Assembly: GCA_003242495.1 (NCBI GenBank)
Contig: QGUO01000003.1
Location: 1 to 26,248 of the forward strand
From: Pseudomonadota bacterium
GTDB lineage: Bacteria; Pseudomonadota; Gammaproteobacteria; Steroidobacterales; Steroidobacteraceae
DNA length: 26,248 nucleotides
Direction of reading: 5' to 3'
Numbering within the stretch: the first letter of the stretch is position 1; the number at the start of each line of letters is the position of its first letter. The notes under the pieces are model-generated. The model was not told where the DNA came from. It saw only the letters and a program-made list of their open reading frames with translations, and searched no databases. The translations under genes were made by a program, and so were the position numbers. Positions 1 through 7,548 of this stretch are shown here, one piece after another.

Positions 1-379
1 CCTCGAGGTCGCGAGCGCGCCAGATCACGGCCGTGCCGCCCGTGCCGATGGCGCGCTCGAGGACGTAGCGGCCGCACAGAACGCTGCCGACATCCACGGC
101 AGGCGGGCTTGCCGGCGCCTCGGGCGATGCGCAGGGTGCGTCGGCAGGCGCTGCCGACGGCATCTCGGTGGGTGACGCGTTTCGCGGGGGATCCACCGGA
201 AGCGTGACAGACATGCTCTGCGAAGGAAGATCGAGGGTCCTCTCCTCGTGCAGGTCCGTGGTGAGGTCCTCGTCCCGGTGCGCGCCTGCGTGCGTGTGCT
301 CGCCCCGCAGCATCGGTCCGACGGTCTCGGCGGCGGAATCGGCGCAGACGCCGTTGACGTCGGGACGCATGGCGCTCAT
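1..379 (-). CDS. Serine/threonine protein kinase, N-terminal part (runs off the left edge)
   Basis: Reading the minus strand from the ATG at 379-377 gives 126 residues open to the window edge. Residues 1-100 are a Pro/Ala/Ser-rich, probably disordered extension. From about residue 103 the start of a Hanks-type kinase domain follows: GRYVLERAIGTGGTAVIW, where GTGGTA is the glycine-rich ATP-binding loop. The VAIK lysine and the catalytic loop lie outside the window, so activity cannot be judged. The start codon overlaps the stop of the upstream epimerase gene (ATGA, 376-379), which argues for translational coupling in one operon. Internal ATGs at codons 4 and 56 are alternatives. Such kinases usually phosphorylate regulators or envelope proteins; a role in controlling the neighbouring polysaccharide locus is only inference. 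Confidence 0.8.
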   Translation of the reverse strand, partial: MSAMRPDVNGVCADSAAETVGPMLRGEHTHAGAHRDEDLTTDLHEERTLDLPSQSMSVTLPVDPPRNASPTEMPSAAPADAPCASPEAPASPPAVDVGSVLCGRYVLERAIGTGGTAVIWRARDLE

Positions 380-1446
380 CCGCTCGGTTTGGGAGTGGGC
401 ACCTGGCGCGGTGTGCTGGCTGGCAGCAGACCGCGAGCGCAGTACCAGTGCAGGGTGTCCTGGATGCCGCTGCGCAAATCGATCTCGGGACGGTAACCGA
501 GCCGCGCCTGTGCCTTGGCGGTGGAGAACTCGAACGAGGTGCGAAAGAAATCCAGCCTGCGCCGATGCAGCGGCGGTCGGATACGCAACGGCCGCAGCAC
601 GCCCTCGAGCACCGTCGCCGCGACGACGAACGGCCAAAGCGGCAGGTGCACGCGCGGCGGCTCGCGATTGAGCGCGGCGGCCACGAGCGCGACGAACTCG
701 TCGGTGCTCACCGTCTGCGGGCCGGCGAGCACGAAGGTTTCGTCGCGGGCAGCCGGATGGCTCGCCGCGAGCAACAGCCCGCGCGCGAGATCCTGCACAT
801 GCACGGGCCGGCGGCGGTTGCGTCCCTCGCCGAGCATCACGAACTGGCCGCGATGGATGGCGCGGAACAGCTTGAGCAGTCGCAAATCGCCCGGTCCGTA
901 GGTCTCGGAAATGCGCACCACGCACGCCTCCATGGGGGCGGCATGCGCGCGCACCAGCGTCTCCGCCTCGAGCTTGGTGCGCGTGTACACGTTGGCTGGT
1001 CGCGGCGGGCTTTCTTCGTCGAGCGTGATGCCGTCCGCCGTGTCGCCATATACGCCGATGGTGCTTCCGTAGACGAAGCGCCGCACGCCGCAGGCCCGCG
1101 CCGCCGCCAGCAGCAGGCCCGTGGCGCCGACGTTCACCGCATGAAAATACGCATGAGGCATGTGTGCCTCGTGCTGCGCGGCGGCGAGGTGCACGACCGC
1201 GTCGCGTCCCGCCAGCACGCGCTCGACCAGCTCCGTATCGCGCAGGTCGCCGGCCTCGAAACGCACGCCGGCGGACGACAACTCCTCGCCACGCGCCGCC
1301 TCCGTTGCATGGGCGACGCGTCCGGTGGCCAGCACGTCGTAGCCGAGCTGCCGGGCCTGAACGGCCACATGCCAGCCGATGAAGCCCGTGGCGCCGGTGA
1401 CGAGCAGGCGCCGCGGCAGTGAAGCGTCCGATTGAGCGTGACTCAC
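376..1446 (-). CDS. NAD(P)-dependent epimerase/reductase, extended SDR family
   Basis: The 356-residue product has the Rossmann dinucleotide-binding motif TGATGFIG at residues 17-24, a conserved GDLRD turn near 65-69, and the SDR catalytic set: Ser127 in YGSTIGVYG, then Tyr153 and Lys157 in YTRTK. Its length is normal for extended SDRs such as nucleotide-sugar 4-epimerases/dehydratases and 3-beta-hydroxysteroid-dehydrogenase-like reductases. The motifs do not fix the substrate. Proximity to a polysaccharide locus favours a nucleotide sugar, but a lipid or sterol-like substrate is possible. Translation appears to start at GTG 1446, as no ATG precedes the Rossmann motif. The gene lies 15 bp downstream of the glpD-like gene and overlaps the kinase start by 4 bp, so the three probably form one transcript. 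Confidence 0.85.
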   Translation of the reverse strand: MSHAQSDASLPRRLLVTGATGFIGWHVAVQARQLGYDVLATGRVAHATEAARGEELSSAGVRFEAGDLRDTELVERVLAGRDAVVHLAAAQHEAHMPHAYFHAVNVGATGLLLAAARACGVRRFVYGSTIGVYGDTADGITLDEESPPRPANVYTRTKLEAETLVRAHAAPMEACVVRISETYGPGDLRLLKLFRAIHRGQFVMLGEGRNRRRPVHVQDLARGLLLAASHPAARDETFVLAGPQTVSTDEFVALVAAALNREPPRVHLPLWPFVVAATVLEGVLRPLRIRPPLHRRRLDFFRTSFEFSTAKAQARLGYRPEIDLRSGIQDTLHWYCARGLLPASTPRQVPTPKPSG

Positions 1447-1461
1447 GGCGGATCAGAGCTC

Positions 1462-3219
1462 TCAGTGGGGAAGCTCGGGAAGCAACGCGCCGGGAGAGGA
1501 ATTGGTTCGTAAGGGAGCCGCGCAATGGCGCTGCTCTGCCAGCTTCCCGGGGCGCGCCAGGTGTGCGCTCAACATGCGCTCGACATGCTCGAGCTCCTCG
1601 GCCGTGCGCTGTGTCGACCAACCGAGCAAGGACGCCATTTGCGCCGCAAGTGCTTCGAGCAACGCGCGGCCGGGATGATTCGCGGTGCCGAGCTCGGTGC
1701 GTCGCCGAACGACGTCATCGAGACGCACGGCCATCTCTTCGCGTACCGCATACGCGATCTCGGCAGGCAGGCTGTCGACGCTTTCCGGCGCGCGTGCGCC
1801 GTCGCGCGGGGAGAGCAGCGCCAGCACCCTGCGATACTCGGTACCGTGATTGCGCAGCAAGGCCCGCAGGCTCCGGCGGTCGAGCCATGCGGGGCTCGCA
1901 GCGAGCGCCTGGCGCTCGAACGCGGCGAACTCCTCGATGTCGCCGCCGGGCAGGGGCTGCACGTCGCGCACCGCGGCCGGTGCCCGCGGGTGCTGCTCGA
2001 GCAGCAGGTCGAGCGCGCGCCGGGCGTCGGCGCGCGCGGTGGTGAAGCGGATACCCACCAAGGTCACCAGGCCGGTGACGTCGTGTGCTTTGCGATGATC
2101 GACGAGGCGCGATTCCTTGCCGAAGCTCAGCTCGCTGTCGGTTGCGGTGTCGCCGAACGGCACCAGGCCGCAGTTGGCGAAGGTGACTTCATCCGGCGAC
2201 AGCTCGAGGGCCGGGTAGACCATGTTGAGCTCGGCGATCCAGCGCTCGAGCTCTTGGTGCTCGACGCGTGCCTTGTCCGGCGAGTCCGGAAACAGGCGAT
2301 GCCACACGCCGAACAGCGTGCGGCCGCGCCAGGGCACGGCGAACAGGTGACGGGCGGCACGGCTCAGCAGCGCGTCCTTGTCGCGGCTCAGGCCCTGAAC
2401 GGCCAGTCCGTAGACAGAGGTCGGCGCGCGCTCGACCACGAAGCAGGCATCGCGGGAAAACGGCTGGCGCAGCACGTGTCCGAACTGCGAGCGCTCGCGT
2501 TCGAGGTAGTCGGCCCATGGGCCGGCGGCGTTCAGCGTGAGTTTCGCGCGGATGTCGAACACCTCGCCGCTCAGCCTGTCGCGCGCCCGTACGCCGCACA
2601 CCGCGGAATCCTTCCACAGGAAATTCAGCGCCTCGACGTAGTTGCACACGGTGGCGCCCGCAGCCACCGACGCCTTGACGAAGGCGAGCACCAGTCGCGG
2701 CGGGTTGTACATCTGTCCGTCCTCGAACACCACCGCGCCGCTGAGGTCGGGCGCCTCGAGATGCGGAAATGTGCTCAACACTTCGGTGCGTGACAGCCAG
2801 CGCGTGCGGCGCACGCGGCGTGCGGGATCGCGGATGTGGGCGTTGCGTCCCAGGGTCAGCAGGTCGTAGACGCAGGCCCCGGCGCCCAGGAACAGCCGTC
2901 CCCGCCGTCCGCGCCCGTAGGTCGGAATGGCGATGGGCAGGGGATTGACCAGGTGCGGCGCCATGCGCAGCAGTGCCGAACGCTGTGCGCAGGAGCTGCG
3001 CAGGCGCGCGAGATCCGCGTGCTGCAGGTAGCGGATGCCGCCATGGACGATCTTGAAGCACTCCGCGGACGTGGCGCCACCGAAATCGGCCGCATCGATG
3101 AGCGCCACATCCAAGCCACGCAGTGCCGCGTCGCGCGCCGCGGCGGCGCCGAACGCGCCCGCGCCGATCACCAGCACGTCGAACTCGCGTGCAGCGAGCA
3201 GGGGAACATTGCGTTGCAT
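1462..3219 (-). CDS. glpD: FAD-dependent glycerol-3-phosphate dehydrogenase (GlpD-like)
   Basis: The 585-residue product starts with an FAD-binding Rossmann motif, DVLVIGAGAFG, at residues 14-24. It then has the family signature KIVHGGIRYLQ, matching the HGG(L/I)RYL region of GlpD/GlpA enzymes, and a C-terminal helical domain with the RALLRNHGTEY-type segment typical of the family. The known reaction is oxidation of sn-glycerol-3-phosphate to dihydroxyacetone phosphate, passing electrons to the quinone pool at the inner membrane. The ATG at 3219 is preferred over one 105 bp upstream because FAD-binding proteins begin shortly before the Rossmann strand and a purine-rich GGAGGGG lies upstream. 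It heads an apparent operon with the epimerase and kinase. No glpF, glpK or glpR is visible nearby, so a housekeeping glycerol role is not certain. Confidence 0.85.
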   Translation of the reverse strand: MQRNVPLLAAREFDVLVIGAGAFGAAAARDAALRGLDVALIDAADFGGATSAECFKIVHGGIRYLQHADLARLRSSCAQRSALLRMAPHLVNPLPIAIPTYGRGRRGRLFLGAGACVYDLLTLGRNAHIRDPARRVRRTRWLSRTEVLSTFPHLEAPDLSGAVVFEDGQMYNPPRLVLAFVKASVAAGATVCNYVEALNFLWKDSAVCGVRARDRLSGEVFDIRAKLTLNAAGPWADYLERERSQFGHVLRQPFSRDACFVVERAPTSVYGLAVQGLSRDKDALLSRAARHLFAVPWRGRTLFGVWHRLFPDSPDKARVEHQELERWIAELNMVYPALELSPDEVTFANCGLVPFGDTATDSELSFGKESRLVDHRKAHDVTGLVTLVGIRFTTARADARRALDLLLEQHPRAPAAVRDVQPLPGGDIEEFAAFERQALAASPAWLDRRSLRALLRNHGTEYRRVLALLSPRDGARAPESVDSLPAEIAYAVREEMAVRLDDVVRRRTELGTANHPGRALLEALAAQMASLLGWSTQRTAEELEHVERMLSAHLARPGKLAEQRHCAAPLRTNSSPGALLPELPH

Positions 3220-3456
3220 CGGCTTCCACCCCTCCGATCCCGGTCGGCGACAGTGTCCGCCGAACGGCGGGCGAGCGCGATAGACGAACACCGGACGTGC
3301 ACCTGTGAGCGTCCGCACCGACACACGGCGGCAGCGATCGGCCGCCTCGTCCGCCTGGATGCACGACCCGTACCGGCGTGCCGACGGACGGGCCGGCGGC
3401 TCGGACCGCGGACAGGGCCAGGCGCTTGCACGGCTCGGCGTGTGGCCGCAAACGTC

Positions 3457-3470
3457 ACCATCGCGATGGT
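3457..3470. promoter_or_regulatory. 14-bp perfect palindrome, candidate operator
   Basis: ACCATCGCGATGGT is its own reverse complement. It lies 238 bp upstream of the glpD-like start and about 250 bp upstream of the lyase start, four bases from a second inverted repeat. It may be a binding site for a dimeric regulator; no regulator gene is present in the window to pair it with. Confidence 0.4.
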
Positions 3471-3473
3471 CGT

Positions 3474-3497
3474 CGTGCGTTCGATATGCAACGCACG
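3474..3497. promoter_or_regulatory. 24-bp inverted repeat (8-bp arms, 8-bp spacer), candidate operator
   Basis: The arms CGTGCGTT (3474-3481) and AACGCACG (3490-3497) are perfect reverse complements around the spacer CGATATGC. The size and spacing suit a dimeric helix-turn-helix regulator, and its position next to the 14-bp palindrome suggests a compound control site for the divergent genes. It could also form a hairpin in RNA. Confidence 0.45.
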
Positions 3498-3584
3498 GGC
3501 TTGGGGAACGGCGGTCGAGCCCCCAAGGTCAGGGCCGTCGCTGTCGCCGATCGGCTGCACTGATTTTGACCACGTCACATGAAG

Positions 3585-3596
3585 CGCCCCGGGGCG
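3585..3596. repeat. 12-bp GC palindrome
   Basis: CGCCCCGGGGCG is a perfect palindrome about 120 bp upstream of the lyase start. GC-only palindromes of this size arise by chance more easily in high-GC DNA, so function is uncertain. Confidence 0.3.
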
Positions 3597-3673
3597 TGTT
3601 CAGGGCTTCACCGATGTAATCACTGCAGGTCAACTTGTAACGTCTGCGGCGTAGGCGTTTACCGTAATTCGTC

Positions 3674-3721
3674 AGGAGTGGCTGAATGCCCAAGAATGAT
3701 TTTCAGGAGGGGTCGTCGATG
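3674..3721 (+). promoter_or_regulatory. Tandem ribosome binding sites and start codons of the lyase gene
   Basis: AGGAG at 3674-3678 lies 7 bases before ATG 3686, and AGGAGG at 3705-3710 lies 8 bases before the in-frame ATG 3719. Both would allow initiation. The second has the stronger Shine-Dalgarno sequence and gives a more usual signal-peptide n-region, so it was used for the gene call. Confidence 0.55.
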
Positions 3722-5149
3722 CATCGTCGCTGCCGTACCGATCGTACGCCAGGCGGCCGCATCCGCCGCGCCCTGCTGTCCGCAGCATGTCTGCTGGCGG
3801 GCAGTCTCGGCGTCGGTGCCGGTGCCCAGGCGGCGCTGCCGGTGATCCCGAATGCCGCGGGGTTCGGCATGGAGACGCCGGCGGGTCGTGGCGGCACCGT
3901 CTATCGGGTCACCAACCTGAACGCGTCCGGCGCCGGCTCGCTGAAGGCCTGCGTGGATGCCAGCGGACCGCGCGTGTGCGTGTTCGAGGTCTCCGGCACC
4001 ATCCGCATGAACAGCGAGCTGGTGATCCGCAATCCCTATCTCACCATCGCCGGGCAGACGGCCCCCTCGCCGGGCATCATGCTGCGCGGCGCCGGTATCC
4101 GCATCAAGGCCTCCGACGTGTTACTGCAGCACCTGCGCGTGCGCGTCGGCGACGATCCGTCCGGGCCGGATCCGGAGAACCGCGACGCCTTGATGATCGA
4201 CGTACCGTCCTCCGAGCGCCCGATCAGCAACATCGTCATCGATCATTGCTCGTTCAGCTGGGCCATCGACGAGACGGCGAGCGTCTGGGGCGGCTGGGAC
4301 AACGTCACGTTCCGCAACAGCATCTTCGCCGAGCCGCTCAACGAATCGCTGCATCCGAAAGGCGCGCATGGCTACGGCATCATTTTCGGACCGCGTGATG
4401 CCCGGATCAGCATGATCGGCAATCTCATGGCGCACACCGTCTCGCGCAACCCGCTGTCGAACGCCACACGCCTGGTCATGGTCAACAACGTCATCTACAA
4501 CTGGAAGAACATGGCCATCGACCTGCAGGGCCAGCAATCGAAGCCCACCCACAACTCCCTGGTCGGCAATGTGTTCGTGCGCGGGCCAGACTACCGCAGC
4601 AACAAGCCGATCTCGCTGCGGGCCGGCAACAATCGCCTGCCGGCGGGCAGCAAGGTGTTCGTGCTGGACAATCATGCGGAAGAGGCCACCGACGATCCCT
4701 GGTCGGTCGTCGGGCCGCTGCAAGGCTCGTTCAGCACTTCCGAGATGAACGGCTTCCGTGCGGCGAATCCGCTGACCTGGCCAAGCGGCATGACCGCCAT
4801 GCCCACGTCGCAGGAGGTGGCGCTCAATGCCATCCTCGCGAGGGTGGGGGCGCGTCCCGCGGACCGCGACAGCGTCGATGCGCGCATCATCGAGCAGGTC
4901 AAGACGCGTACCGGGCAGATCATCAACTGTGTGTCGCCCAACGGCACGGCGCGTTGCAACAAGAACGCCGGCGGGTGGCCGAAGCTCGCGGAGAACCACC
5001 GTCCGCTCGAGCTGCCCGCCAACCCCAACCAGGTGACCGAGAGCGGCTATACCAACCTCGAGCTGTGGCTGCACAAGATGGCGGCCGAGGTCGAGGGACG
5101 TTCGGGCATCACCCCGCATGCGCCGGTGCTCACCACGTCTGCGCACTAG
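3719..5149 (+). CDS. Secreted pectate-lyase-like protein (PL1-type beta-helix)
   Basis: The 476-residue product begins with a basic n-region and hydrophobic core, then a likely signal-peptidase site after GAGAQA near residue 38, so it is exported. The mature part opens with GFGMETPAGRGG and YRVTNLNASGAGSLKAC, the typical start of pectate-lyase-like beta-helix proteins. It continues with VFEVSGTI, ITIAGQTAP-like and IDHCSFSW coil motifs. SRNPLSNATRLVMVNNVIYNW-type residues follow, with Arg243 in the position of the PL1 catalytic arginine. PL1 enzymes cleave uronic-acid polymers by beta-elimination. In this locus it more likely acts on the self-made polysaccharide, for trimming or release, than on plant pectin; that is inference. 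It is followed by a strong terminator, so it is probably transcribed alone. Confidence 0.85.
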   Translation: MHRRCRTDRTPGGRIRRALLSAACLLAGSLGVGAGAQAALPVIPNAAGFGMETPAGRGGTVYRVTNLNASGAGSLKACVDASGPRVCVFEVSGTIRMNSELVIRNPYLTIAGQTAPSPGIMLRGAGIRIKASDVLLQHLRVRVGDDPSGPDPENRDALMIDVPSSERPISNIVIDHCSFSWAIDETASVWGGWDNVTFRNSIFAEPLNESLHPKGAHGYGIIFGPRDARISMIGNLMAHTVSRNPLSNATRLVMVNNVIYNWKNMAIDLQGQQSKPTHNSLVGNVFVRGPDYRSNKPISLRAGNNRLPAGSKVFVLDNHAEEATDDPWSVVGPLQGSFSTSEMNGFRAANPLTWPSGMTAMPTSQEVALNAILARVGARPADRDSVDARIIEQVKTRTGQIINCVSPNGTARCNKNAGGWPKLAENHRPLELPANPNQVTESGYTNLELWLHKMAAEVEGRSGITPHAPVLTTSAH

Positions 5150-5186
5150 CGTTCAGTAACTTCTACACTCGAAGGTTGTAATTTTG

Positions 5187-5217
5187 GGGCGCGGGTCGGT
5201 CGATCCGCGCCCTTTTT
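5187..5217 (+). terminator. Rho-independent terminator after the lyase gene
   Basis: GGGCGCGG (5187-5194) and CCGCGCCC (5205-5212) form a perfect 8-bp GC stem around a 10-nt loop, directly followed by TTTTT (5213-5217). It starts 38 bp after the lyase stop codon and separates that gene from the GT39/flippase unit. Confidence 0.88.
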
Positions 5218-5226
5218 CGTTTGCCT

Positions 5227-5244
5227 GCCGGCGCGCGCGCCGGC
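5227..5244. repeat. 18-bp perfect GC palindrome
   Basis: GCCGGCGCGCGCGCCGGC reads the same on both strands and begins 10 bp after the terminator T-tract. It may extrude or fold as a second hairpin, or be a chance product of extreme GC content. Confidence 0.4.
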
Positions 5245-5417
5245 CACTGCCGCCGCCATGGGCGTTGCCACGGGCGGTCGCGCCGCGGTGGGAGGGGTTG
5301 CGCAGGGGCACCACCGGGGGCGCCACATGGTACGAGTCTTGCTCGCACCCTGGACGCGGCGCCGTGCGGCGGCCGCAACAGATCGCAATCGTAAGGCGAT
5401 TCGGAAGGCGTACCCTC

Positions 5418-7544
5418 ATGGCGGAAGCCGCCAGCCGCGCCGGACGTGCGTGGCGAGGTGCAGTATTGACCACCCGCGCGGCAGACCTGCTGTGTGCGCT
5501 GGCGCGCTTGTTCGAGAACACGGCGCCCGGCGAACGCACCCGGCTCGCCCAGTGGGTCGTGCTCGCCGGCCTCACCTCGCTCGGCGGCGTCCTGCGCTTC
5601 TGGGGGCTGGGGCTCGTGGGCCTGCACGGTGACGAGGAAACCATGGCGATGGCGACCGCCGGGATTCTCGACGGCGGTCTGCCCATCCTGCCGAGCGGCA
5701 TGGTGTACCCGCGCGGCCTGACCCAGCTTTACATGATGGCGCTGTCGGTTCAGGCGTTCGGCGAGTCGGAGTGGGCCTTGCGGCTGCCCTCGGCGCTGTG
5801 GGGCACCGCACTGATTCCGCTTGCGTTCGTGGCCGGGCGGCGCTTTCTGCGCCCCCATTGGAGTCTGGCACTCGCCGGTGCGGTGGCGTTTCTGCCCGAT
5901 CTGATCGTTTTCTCCCAGACCGCACGCATGTACATCATGCTGCTGGCCGGCATCGCGGTGTTCATGTGCGCATTGTTCGCGTGGGAGCGAACCGACAGGG
6001 TCGGCTGGCTGATTGCCGCGATCGGCGCGCTGGTGATCTCGATCGAGCTGCATACGCTGGCGGTCACCTGTGCGCTGCTGTTCCTGTTACCGGGAATGTT
6101 GCAAGGCAATCTGCGCAAGCTCGGCTCGGGCGTGCTCGCCGTCGCCATCGTCGTGGTGGCCTACCTGGGCATCCAGGCCTGGCTCGATTCGCAGTACCCG
6201 GTGCCGCCGCCGGAGTACGCGGCGGATTTCGATCATCAGCCCCGCCAGCGGCTCGCCGCCGGCAAGCAACCCTTCGCCACGCCGTTCGCCATCGCGTTGT
6301 GGGGCGCCGGGCTGGCGGTCGCATTCTGCGCGGTGCAGTTCACACGCGGGTTGCGCCGACCCACGGCGGCGCGGATCACGCTTGCCGCATTGCTGGCCGG
6401 CATCGTGGCGCAGCTGCTGCTCTTCTATCATGTCGCGGGGCTGTTCTACCTGTGTGCTCTGGTGCTCGCGCTGCGCAACGGTGGCGGTTCCGTCGCCAAT
6501 GTGTACCGGCTCGCCATCGTCGCGCTCGGCATCGCCACCATCGGTCTGGTGCACGCCAGTCTGCTGGCGGCACGCCCTGGCTCGTTCGTGCAGCTGGTGG
6601 GCGCCATGGTGGGGCAGCCGAGCGTCTGGCCGTACGTGCGCATTGCACAGTTTTCCTGGGGCGCCGGCCTCCTCACGGCGGCCGCCATCGGCTGGTCCCT
6701 GTACCGCCTGACCCTCCGCAAGCCGGTGGCGGACTACGTTCTGCTTGCGCTGCTGGCGGTCTGGATTCCGCTGATCGCGATCGGCTTCTTCGTCTGGAAC
6801 ATGCCGCCGCGCTATGCGTCCGCGTCGCTCCTGCCGATGCTGATCTGCGCCTTCGCGTTCGCGCAGACGATGTTCGATGGACTCTCGCGGTGGTCGGACG
6901 TGCGTGGCAAGCAGGCACTGTACGGTGGCGCGCTCGCCGCCGCACTGTGTACCGTCATGGTGATCGATCCGCGGGCCGCGGCGGCCACCGTCAACGCCGG
7001 TTACGGGCGCCATCCCGATCACAAGGGCGCGGCGGAGTTCATGCGCAGGCAGGGGCTGACGCCCGAGGATGTCGTGCTGGCCGAGGACGTGCTGCAACAG
7101 ACGTATTATCTCGGCTCGGTCGATTACTGGCTGATCAGCCGCAAGTACTCGCGCACCTATGTGATCCATGCGGACGGCGCTTACCGGGACTTCTACACGG
7201 GCACGGAGGTGATGAGCGACGCCGCGCGGCTGGAGGCGCTGCTGGCCAACGCGCCGGCGCGGGTCTTCGTGATCGGCAGCGGTGAGAACCAGCATGATGG
7301 CCGGCTCGACATGCGCGGTGCGGAGCTGCATCGCCTGCTCGAGGAGTCCGGGCGTTTCGAGGTGCTGCACGTGGGGCGCGACGGATTGACCAAGGTCTGG
7401 CGCGCCCGCAACATCGGGCGGCCGGCCGCAGTCGATCGGCTCGGGCGCCGCGCACCGGGCGCCGCCGCCCATGCCGATGGAGCGGAGGCCCGGCCGGCGG
7501 TGGTGCCGCGCCTCGACGCGCAGCCGCGGGCCGACTCGGAGTAG
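5418..7544 (+). CDS. GT39/ArnT-like polytopic glycosyltransferase
   Basis: The 708-residue membrane protein has a short cytoplasmic N-terminus, a first membrane segment near 46-62, then the acidic motif GDEE at 71-74 in the first periplasmic loop. This is the hallmark of GT-C enzymes of the GT39/PMT/ArnT type, which use polyprenyl-phosphate sugars. Many hydrophobic segments follow to about residue 480, then a soluble C-terminal domain of about 200 residues. The likely job is transfer of a sugar from a lipid-phosphate donor to a periplasmic acceptor; donor and acceptor cannot be told. ATG 5418 was chosen because GAAGG lies 9 bases upstream and the upstream in-frame extension runs through the terminator. 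The last 40 residues are low-complexity and overlap a possible alternative start of the flippase gene. Confidence 0.75.
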   Translation: MAEAASRAGRAWRGAVLTTRAADLLCALARLFENTAPGERTRLAQWVVLAGLTSLGGVLRFWGLGLVGLHGDEETMAMATAGILDGGLPILPSGMVYPRGLTQLYMMALSVQAFGESEWALRLPSALWGTALIPLAFVAGRRFLRPHWSLALAGAVAFLPDLIVFSQTARMYIMLLAGIAVFMCALFAWERTDRVGWLIAAIGALVISIELHTLAVTCALLFLLPGMLQGNLRKLGSGVLAVAIVVVAYLGIQAWLDSQYPVPPPEYAADFDHQPRQRLAAGKQPFATPFAIALWGAGLAVAFCAVQFTRGLRRPTAARITLAALLAGIVAQLLLFYHVAGLFYLCALVLALRNGGGSVANVYRLAIVALGIATIGLVHASLLAARPGSFVQLVGAMVGQPSVWPYVRIAQFSWGAGLLTAAAIGWSLYRLTLRKPVADYVLLALLAVWIPLIAIGFFVWNMPPRYASASLLPMLICAFAFAQTMFDGLSRWSDVRGKQALYGGALAAALCTVMVIDPRAAAATVNAGYGRHPDHKGAAEFMRRQGLTPEDVVLAEDVLQQTYYLGSVDYWLISRKYSRTYVIHADGAYRDFYTGTEVMSDAARLEALLANAPARVFVIGSGENQHDGRLDMRGAELHRLLEESGRFEVLHVGRDGLTKVWRARNIGRPAAVDRLGRRAPGAAAHADGAEARPAVVPRLDAQPRADSE

Positions 7545-7548
7545 GACC

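Larger units (their letters stand above)
3220..3718. other. Divergent intergenic region with regulatory palindromes
   Basis: About 470-500 bp separate the minus-strand glpD-like gene from the plus-strand lyase gene. No convincing gene reads through it; the open frames here are arginine-rich shadows. It must hold the promoters of both flanking units, but no good sigma-70 pair stands out. The best plus-strand candidate, TTGTAA at 3635-3640 with TACCGT at 3660-3665, has a 19-bp spacer and poor matches. Three perfect inverted repeats lie at 3457-3470, 3474-3497 and 3585-3596 and are listed separately. Confidence 0.6.

Noticed and set aside
168..671. Plus-strand frame of 167 codons at the left edge
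   Set aside because: The minus strand there encodes a kinase start and an epimerase end with clear motifs; the plus-strand translation is Arg/Ser-rich and without a domain.
1525..2793. Long plus-strand open frame of 422 codons opposite the glpD-like gene
   Set aside because: It lies wholly antisense to a gene with clear FAD and GlpD motifs, and its translation has no recognisable domain; long antisense frames are usual in high-GC DNA.
3643..3660. Resemblance to the ops/JUMPstart element of polysaccharide operons (GGCGTAGGCGTTT)
   Set aside because: The known core GGCGGTAG is not present; a one-base deletion and insertion would be needed, so the likeness is not convincing.
4121..5146. Minus-strand open frame of 341 codons opposite the pectate-lyase-like gene
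   Set aside because: It is the antisense shadow of a well-supported secreted protein, and its translation is rich in Arg, His and Val without motifs.
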